Shown here piece after piece: positions 56,001 to 64,000 of a stretch of DNA of 64,000 bases. This stretch comes from Tretioscincus oriximinensis (lineage: Eukaryota > Chordata > Lepidosauria > Squamata > Gymnophthalmidae). Position numbers and translations under genes: made by a program. Under the pieces are notes generated by a model. That model was not told where the DNA came from and did no database searches. It saw only the letters and a program-made list of their open reading frames with translations. The stretch spans positions 208,506 through 272,505 of the forward strand of contig JAJVDF010000259.1 of assembly GCA_022410635.1 (NCBI GenBank), in the 5' to 3' direction. Every line of letters begins with the position of its first letter. The first letter of the stretch is position 1.

Positions 56001-59000
56001 ACTGCTCTTCCTGATGTATTTATCTGGATACTTTATTTTGCCCACGCCTTGAACCAATTATTAAGAAATGTTGACATTTGTAAAGTTGAGAGACTGTTTC
56101 AGTCTGCAGTAGCACATGGCCTTTCTTCTACTGATTAACAAAATAATTTCAAAGAAAGACTTTGGGGTGAATTTGTAGAATTTCAGTGTGGAAAGTAATT
56201 TAATGGTGATCATTTTGATATGCATATAAACCTTTTGTTTTAATTCAACAAAGCCCTTTCGCTTTGATATTCTCCTATTGTAATGGGATGCCACATTAAT
56301 ATTTTTTTGCTTATTTTATAGACTTAATTGAATTGCTAATATGTATAGATTCTTTGCTGAATTCATACAGAGCAAAAATGTGTCTCAAAAGTAGTTTAGA
56401 AGTGGATAGCATTTTTCTTTTCATATCTAATACACTTTGAAAATCCATTTTTTGGCCTTTAATGTTCTTTAGCAGTTGTATAAGAACCTGAGTTAGATCA
56501 CAGCTCCTACTTCTAAGCCATTCTTTTGAATTTTGCTGTGTTATTCCACAGCCTCAACTGAAACCTGATTTCACATTTTGGTTTGTAGTGTCTAGAGTTG
56601 GTGTCTGGAATTTAGGTCATAGCTGTAAATTTTTTATATCTTTGTTAAAATGGACAATTTAAGCCTTTATAATGCTATAAATATTGGAATCCTGAACTGA
56701 ATTCTATATGGCAGCATCAAGTAAGCATGCACCAGAGTCAGATAAAACAATAGCAATACCTAGAGAAAATGATTTAATACTCATGTCCCCTACTTGTGTT
56801 GTAAGCATTCTGACTAAAAATGGTAGTCACCAAGTTGACCAAAGATGGAGCATTAACGTATTTGACGCCGTAGTAGTCCAAGCAGTTAACAGCATTTGAA
56901 ATTATTCATTGCTTCACTATTACCCGTTAACTAAGCTTCTTATTCTTACCTTTCTCAGTTGTCCACAGTCATTCCTAAACTAAGGAAATATTTCTACAGT
57001 AGAAATGCTGTATTCTACCCTTTTTGTATTTTCCATGTCATCTGATATATTTTTACCTACTCACAGTGAGTGGCATATAGAACACAGAAAGGATAGAAAG
57101 TACTTGTACATATATTTTCTAGTTAAGGAGGAGGAATGATTCTTTCTGATATGGGAAGTATGCAGAACATGGATGGGATTGGCTCCGAAATACTGTTCTA
57201 AAAGGAAGTGTGAAAAAGCTTTAATTCTGTGCAAGCTGTGTAGAAGAGAGCTATTCACGTGTTAACAAAATTCAGAGTGAAGTTTATTCATTTTTGTTAA
57301 TCCCCACCAATCATTTTTTCCAAAACTGTCTTTAGAAAAATGGGAAAAACTGTCCTTTATTGCACTACTAAAATGATCAATATGTTCCTCTTTTCCCCTT
57401 AGCCTAACTGGTATTTATCTTTGCAAGATTTGTTGACTCATGGTAAGCCTATTGAAATGTAAAAATGTTCCCTTTAGGGCTCTGATTGCTGTTTACAACA
57501 GAATGGAGTGTTGTTTACTTCTTCNAGAACTCTTTATTTTTTTCGGGGCAAGCATGCACTCTTTACTAACTTGTTTTCTGTGATTCTTTTTTAAAGTTAT
57601 CCAGTAAATTGCATATTTCTGTAGATTTCAGTATTTTGAAATGTTTAACATAAGAATATATTAGTTTTTTTGCATTAAAAGAAAGTCTTGTAGCACCTTA
57701 GACTACTAAGAAGCATCAGGAGAAATAGACCTGGCTTTGTTCTGCTTCCTTTTTTTCTCACCCCATGGGTAAAAATCCTTAATCAAGAATACTTCTTTGA
57801 ATATCATTGATGTGGGAAGAAGGGATAAGACTGAGGTTGCATCTGGACAAAATTTACGTACTCCATTGTCCTTGGATATTCTGGAATAAAACACTGTCTG
57901 GATAGCTTTATTTCAGAATATCTTTGTTTTATTTCAGAATATCCAGCTTGAGAGATGCCAGCTTACTTGAACTTAACTTCCAATGTGACAATGAAGTTGA
58001 GAATTCCTTAGTGCACTCTCCTTTGCAGTATTTTTTAATAACGCTTCTCACCAAGTTCTTCATTAATTTTTGGTAGACAGGGTCAGCTGGTGTTCTTTAC
58101 AAAAAGACAAAAACTTTGAACAAATCTTGGATGATCTCTTTAATGGAGCAGCATGCATGTTTGAAGAAAATATTTATTTCCTCGCCAACAAACATGAAAA
58201 TCTGTGCTTTTCTGATGTACTTTTAGAAGTGCAGGTATTACGTAGTACAGTTTAGAGCAGGATTCAGATTACGGAAAGAAAACTTTGATTGTTTGCTTCT
58301 TCCAAACATAATAATCTGATCACTCTAAAATGTTTACTACTGGTGCTGCTATTTTTACTAAGTTTATTTAAATTTCTGAGCTTAATCCAAACCCTTGATT
58401 AATTGGGATTGAGATGTATGTGGAATGCATTTATCTACCATTATCAGGCCTCTGAAATGTTAGTGCTGATGCAAAGGCCTCTTTGTTTATTTTAAATGTT
58501 TATGCAATACTTCTCATTAAAGTCTCCTGAAGTTTATAAAAATCTGGAGAGTACACGAGAATAAAAAATAAAATTGATTGGTGTAAACATATGAAAACAT
58601 GAGTGAGATAGGAGATTTATTCATACAGGTAAATTACAGGCATTTCATCACGTAAAGCCACAAGTAGTTGCTTCTTTATTCCTACCAGTGGGCATTGGTA
58701 GTTAAGGCAATAAAAATGTGGAGATTGAAAAAAATGGTGAGCTCCAGGACCCCTGGCAGTTCATAGTTACTTGCTTAATAGCAGCAAGATGGTGCTTAGA
58801 TAGGGGCCTGTGTCTCAGTCTTCCAGTAATTTCAAATATGGGAGTCCCTCCTACCACGGATATATTTTATCTATAAAGGATGGTATACTATGGGTCAAGG
58901 AACCTTTCATCTGGATCCTTGATATCAAGTGCTGCATCTCCATTAGATGTTTAAATTCACTATTTTAAATTCAGAGAAAAAGTTCACGACTGAAAGACTG

Positions 59001-62000
59001 AAAGAAGTCATTTACTTTATTTTCTGTTATGATATATTCTGTTTTAAAACCAGGCTAAAGTTTNTTTAAATATTCTCATTTTCGTACACTTAGCAGACTT
59101 TGGTCTAGTGACTGTAGATGTCCAGTATCATATTCCCACACCAGTGAAAATTATTGGCACTTCAGGAGCAGTGATTTGGGAGAAATAAAAAGGGGGAAAA
59201 TCTTATAGTGAGTTAAGAGCTGTTATAGGTATGCTGTTGAAAAAAGAATATTATATATTGGTAGAGTTGGACTTCTAATGCAAAATAACAGCGATCTGTT
59301 ATGACTTACAGAAAAAAGTGCTTGACTTTCACGCTTATTTGATTTTAGTGGATGGAAATTTAAAAGATTTGGGGGACTTCTGCTTTCTGAACTTAAATAA
59401 GAACAGACCTGTCTTGAATACACATGTAGACATCTCTACAAAGTACGTTTAGGATTTTAATAGAAATTTGAACAGGCTATGGCCGTTACCTACAAAGTTC
59501 AGCAATTTTTGTAATTATTATTTTGCTTTCATTTAAGTACATTGGGAGTGTTTTCTATTTTTGCAGATAACACAAATTCATTGTTAAAAAAAGTGTGGTC
59601 ATGAACCTAACTTATTTAGATACATCAAAAAATAACTGCATTTATTTGCAGTGGAACAAGCCTAGTTCATAACTTGATTTAAATTAATTTTATTTGTAAT
59701 TTAAATTATTTTAGGCTGGCTACTTTTCCCTTTCAACATAAACAAGGCCGGAAAAGTGTTTTACTTGCCAGTATGTACATTAATTTCACATTTATTGTCT
59801 ATATATTAGCTTTAGATTTTCAGAAAAGCTTTCACAANGCCTACAAAGCTTTAGAAACATTGCTGACAAAGGAAGAAACATCTGAAAGAGTTTCTCTTTA
59901 GCTGCATTTCGTTTTTTCCCTTCATTTCCTTTGACTCTCAGGAAGTATTTATAGTTAAGGTTATTCCTTGCCGTACGGGATGTCTAATTAACTGAAGGAA
60001 ACTCTGCGGGGGCTGTTCTTTACTAAGGCACATAGCTATGCTGGGTCAAAGCACTGCCGAACTCTCCAGTTTTCGTTAGAAGCACCTGTTTCTACAGTTC
60101 AGTATTTGGGCATCTGGGAAGGTTAATTTTTAACTTAAAACTGCATCCTAAAATTAAAAAAAAAAACCTCTTAAAAACAAAACTAAAAAGGAAAACCACT
60201 CACCTATGTAGGAAAGTGTTACATAAATTGATTGGAAACATTTGCTATTAAATGCTGGCTTCCTTTGAATTTTGTCAGGGGACAATATTGCCTCTGACTC
60301 ATGGAAACCTGAAAATTTTCAGTTACATTCTGGAGAAGTTCAACAAGAACTGGCTTCTTGGCTGTTGTCAGCTACTTTGTGTGGGAATGAATATTCTGTA
60401 TTCCACCTTGTGGATGAGTAACTGGAGAGTGACAGAAAGCAATATTTAACGTGTTAACTTGCTCAGCCCATCAAAATGGATGCCTCTGGATTGTGTAGAT
60501 TGAATTTAAGGATTGTCAGGTAGGGACTCAGCCTCACCCTGTGGTTATTTTCTCAGCTAGATATGCTTTAGGAAGAAATATGTAGAATTGTATTAGGCAG
60601 TAAAATTATTATTTGGGCGTGGTGAAATCATATCGTACGTGAATATTTCATCAGAAACATGTAGAAAAAAAGGTGAATCAGTCCCAAAACAAAGAAATTA
60701 AAAGGTTCCTCAGGTTTGTTTTGTTTAAGAGAAAAGGTGTATGCCAAAGTTGCTAGGATGCAGGATTAAAAAATAATCCTTAGAGGATGTCACTTTTCAT
60801 CCTAATTCGAAATTAACTCCATAAATTAAATTGTCACAAAGCCAAAAAGTCTGATGGTTAAGAGCAGTCTGTGAATGTCTGTATTTATGCTCGTATGTTA
60901 CATGGTAAAACGGGGATTTTAGTAATTCTTTGATATTCTCACTGTATTAAGTGGAAGAAACAAATATTATTCATTTTTCTTATCGGGAATGTGTCGTCAT
61001 TGCAGCTCAGAAATTTTTTTCTATATTTTATTGTTTATATATTTTACTTCCATTTCTTATGATGTTTGGTACTTCAAAACAAGACATTAGGTGTACCTTT
61101 TATTTACTAGGTTTTTTTAACCATTTCAATTTACAATTTTCAAGAATTAAGCTGTACTTGTTGTTTGAATCATACACCCAAGTCACACAGTTTGCTGATA
61201 GTTCTGCAGAAATCACTTGAAATATATGTTGTATTACTGTCTTTATTTTAAAACAAGCTTTAATAAAAAATAACCTACAAGTCATGGAATACAGTGTAAG
61301 AGAGAATGGGGGATGGAGGATGTGAAAACAGAAAAGGGAAAAAAACGATGTTTGAAATTCTGAATGTAATCAACACAAACTTGGTAGAAATAATTTTGAT
61401 CAATGTGTTGTTTCAAGAGCCTAAACTTTTGGCCCACAAAATGACACTTTTAAAATATCTATGGAGCAGCCGTATGTCCAAATGAGAAGTTGGGTTACTG
61501 TTTAAACTAAATTTAGTTAGGTGGGATACAAATCTTGGCTGTTGCTGTTCCTTCAAATAGCCTCCAATCACAGCTGTTTTGGAGAGAAAAAAATATCTAT
61601 CATGACTCATTTGTGCTATATTTGCAAAGGAGTGAAGAACTGAAAACTCTACCACAGATATGAAGAAATAAACAAAAATCACATTTCTCTGTGTTCAAAA
61701 ACCTGTTGAGAACTCCAGTAATGTGCTAGTTCAGTAATCCACTCCATTTTTTAAAGAAATACAATCTTTTAATAAGAGAAAGTAGCCTTTGGCTCATTCA
61801 TGTACGTACCATAAGAAATGTGTTACTATTTAAGATGTCACAAGACACCTCATTTAGAAACAAATTACAAGAAGCCCCTTCCTTATTAAGTTGTGTGATT
61901 TCTGGGTGTTGTTTTTTCCCCTGAAAAGCAAGTTGCAGTGAATCACTCAACCTGCCTTGAAATTGCATGGCATTGCTTACAAATGAAATAATAACAACCA

Positions 62001-64000
62001 TAAAAAGCAGCTTTGATCCAGGTTGGGCAGTTCAAAGCCATCCCATATCTCGCCTCTACATGACTAAAGTGCTTTAAGGCAGGTAATAGAAGGGGAAAAA
62101 TACTGAAATCAAAGACAAACTTATTATAAACTAATATAATCTATATAAAGCATTTGAAGACGAATTTTTCTAAATATTTATAGTTTCTCCTAGCACTGCA
62201 TGTTACTAGCTGTCTTTTGCATTTGTTGTGTAAAGTTTTTGGAATTCAGCAGTCAAGTGGACAAATAAGAGGTAGCTCAAGAGGTAGTCACAATTGTATT
62301 ATTAAATGTCTATCCTTCATTTGGCAAGAGTCATATATGTACCTTTAATCCAACTTCAGTTCTGAACAAATGTACTAAATTATGAAAAAAACTCTAGTCT
62401 TTATTTTATATTACAGGAATGGATTATTTTAGCTTCCAGTGGTTTATGCTCAGACGCTCAATCTAATGACTCCACAGATGTTGGTGAACTTCAGTTACCA
62501 TAATGGTTTGCTGTTCATGGCATTGGCTTGGGATGATGAATTTTAGAAACATGTAGAGGTCCATGCATTTGTTATCCCCGGTATAGTGATGGACAGCAGT
62601 AGGGTTTCATACTTATGCTCATCTAGTAAGTATTTGTATAGATACCATAGCTGAACCTAGAACCAATAATGGGCTGATCAACTACACCAAATTATTGGGT
62701 CAGCTTCTTCAAGTAGACTGTCAGTTGGGTCTTGTAGTTAGTATCAAAATCTTACCTGATTTCTTACTAATTGATGAANCCAGCTGAGGGCTATGAAGTA
62801 ATTGTTCTATACATCTTAGCAAGCATTTGACTTTCAAATTCATCTTTGTTTGAATAAATGTTAATTTCAAAGAAATAGCCGTGTTAGTCCAATAGAAAGT
62901 CCAGCAAAGGGGCTAGTAGCACTTAGAGAGACTAACAGGAGAAAAGTGGGTGGCATAAGCTTTCGTAGACACATCTATTTCTTCAGATCTGAAGAAGTAG
63001 ACGTCTACGAAAGCTTATGCACCTTTGCTGAATAAATATTGCTAAGCGAATTAAATGTGACACTTGCTCTTTTCTGCCTTTTAGAAGCTTTCATAAAAAA
63101 ACACAACAAAGTAAACTCCTAAGCAAAGATTAGTGGAAACATTTGCAATTGCTCTTCTTTGCAGGCAGAAATATTAAAATCAAACATCTTACAAAGAAAA
63201 TGGCATGTTGAGTTTTAGCCAACACTAGAATGGCTGCCGCTAATACCAATTCACGCATGGGTGTACACATTTTTGCAATGTGAAAGGATGTAATTTATTA
63301 GATTGAAACAAAGTGTGATCAATACACTCCTTAATGCAATCAATAACAAGAACTGCCAAAAGGCTTTTTACCATATTTCAAATTGAACAAAAAGTATTTT
63401 CTGCTATTTCTTGAATTCAGCATTCTACTACCAGTTTATCAGCAGATGGCAAGAAATGTTTTAGAAATGTCCATCTGCCTATTCATTTCTGATAGAGAAC
63501 AAACTGAACATTAGTTTTCTTAGCAACTTGGCAAAAGAAAATAAAGAAACACTCCACATCAACTCAGTATTTTATTTTTAAAGCAACAGGCTATTCTGTA
63601 AGCTTCAGTATTGCTGAGCCTTTAAGATGTGAATGTCGTTTGTTTCAATCTTTCCTAGATAGTTACCCTGTTCCTGCACTTACTTGGTATATTGTGATAG
63701 GGATTGGGAAATGCAGTATGTTCCAAGCTGGATCAGATCATTTCTAGTGCAGAACAAAGCTATATACATTGGGGTAGCTTGTTCTGTGCTAGCTTCCATA
63801 CTGGTTCTGAACTCAAGAGCTAGAGAAGTGTGGATTCCAGGGATAATAAAAAGAATATGGTAAAAATTAAATGTAAAGTTAAGAGTGCTTTTTTATATAA
63901 TAACAGATTCAGAGCAAATAGTCAGTAAAGACCAAAATAAATAATAAATAAAAACAATTATTAATTTCATAATCAATCCTTAGACTTCAGAATCTAGAAT
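53066..64000 (+). other. TRPS1: TRPS1 intron after the finger-7 exon, running off the window
   Basis: At least 10.9 kb of intron starting with GTAGGA. It is much poorer in recognisable repeats than the rest: I see a degraded L2 tail near 54235-54310, an old palindromic-family fragment near 57670-57735 and one younger palindromic retroposon at 62862-63035. I searched all frames for the CxNC...CNAC pattern of the GATA finger and did not find it. Long stretches such as 55200-57600, 58000-60100, 61000-62300 and 63040-63700 show no gene; some look non-decayed enough to be candidate conserved noncoding sequence, judged only by eye. Confidence 0.75.
62862..63035 (+). mobile_element. Palindromic retroposon, shortened right arm
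   Basis: Left arm TTTCAAAGAAATAGCCGTGT... to CTATTTCTTCAGA, then TCTGAAGAAGTAGACG...CTTATGCACC. The right arm lacks the middle. Flanks TGAATAAATGTT (left) and TGAATAAATATT (right) match at 11 of 12 positions. Confidence 0.68.

Noticed and set aside
53066..64000. GATA zinc-finger exon of TRPS1
   Set aside because: Looked for the Cys-x2-Cys...Cys-x2-Cys pattern and flanking basic residues in all frames; none present, so the exon lies beyond the window.

Overview
The window is vertebrate nuclear DNA: AT-rich, intron-dominated and interspersed with CR1 and L2 non-LTR retrotransposons, tRNA-headed SINEs, hAT-type MITEs and pogo/Tigger-like MITEs. That repeat mix, with CR1 and L2 copies young enough to read as protein, points to a non-avian reptile, most likely a squamate; this is inference from repeat style and I cannot name the species. 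Isolated single N bases dot the assembly, mostly outside coding exons.

The only protein-coding gene I can support is the 5' two thirds of TRPS1, the atypical GATA-family zinc-finger transcriptional repressor, on the + strand. Four coding segments are visible: an alternative-start exon (12267-12449, with a 5' leader and an upstream ORF), a large N-terminal exon (13783-14711), a large multi-zinc-finger exon (31331-32463) and a further exon (52465-53065). All junctions have AG/GT boundaries and compatible phases. Together they encode 887 residues of the short form (900 with the 13-residue N-terminal extension) and seven C2H2-like fingers. The window ends inside the next intron, before the exon for the GATA finger and the C-terminal Ikaros-type fingers.

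Layout: 1-12266 is upstream intron or flank with L2, CR1, hAT and SINE insertions. 12267-14711 holds the first two coding exons, separated by a 1.3 kb intron. 14712-31330 is an intron with a polypurine tract, SINEs, CR1 and two hAT elements. 31331-32463 is the zinc-finger exon. 32464-52464 is an intron with an L2 copy carrying a nearly whole reverse transcriptase domain, several SINEs, palindromic retroposons and an unusual CpG-rich, promoter-like patch at about 39.1-39.5 kb. 52465-53065 is the fourth exon. 53066-64000 is repeat-poor intron with candidate conserved noncoding sequence.

Most notable: (1) the CpG-rich patch carries a CCAAT box, two CACGTG E-boxes, an ATG in strong Kozak context and a consensus splice donor whose phase would join in frame to the 52465 exon, so it could be an internal TRPS1 promoter; (2) a family of short inverted-duplicated (palindromic) retroposons with target-site duplications of about 11-15 bp; (3) two hAT families with 8-bp target-site duplications, one inserted inside a palindromic retroposon; (4) a CR1 copy with the 5' inversion expected of twin priming.
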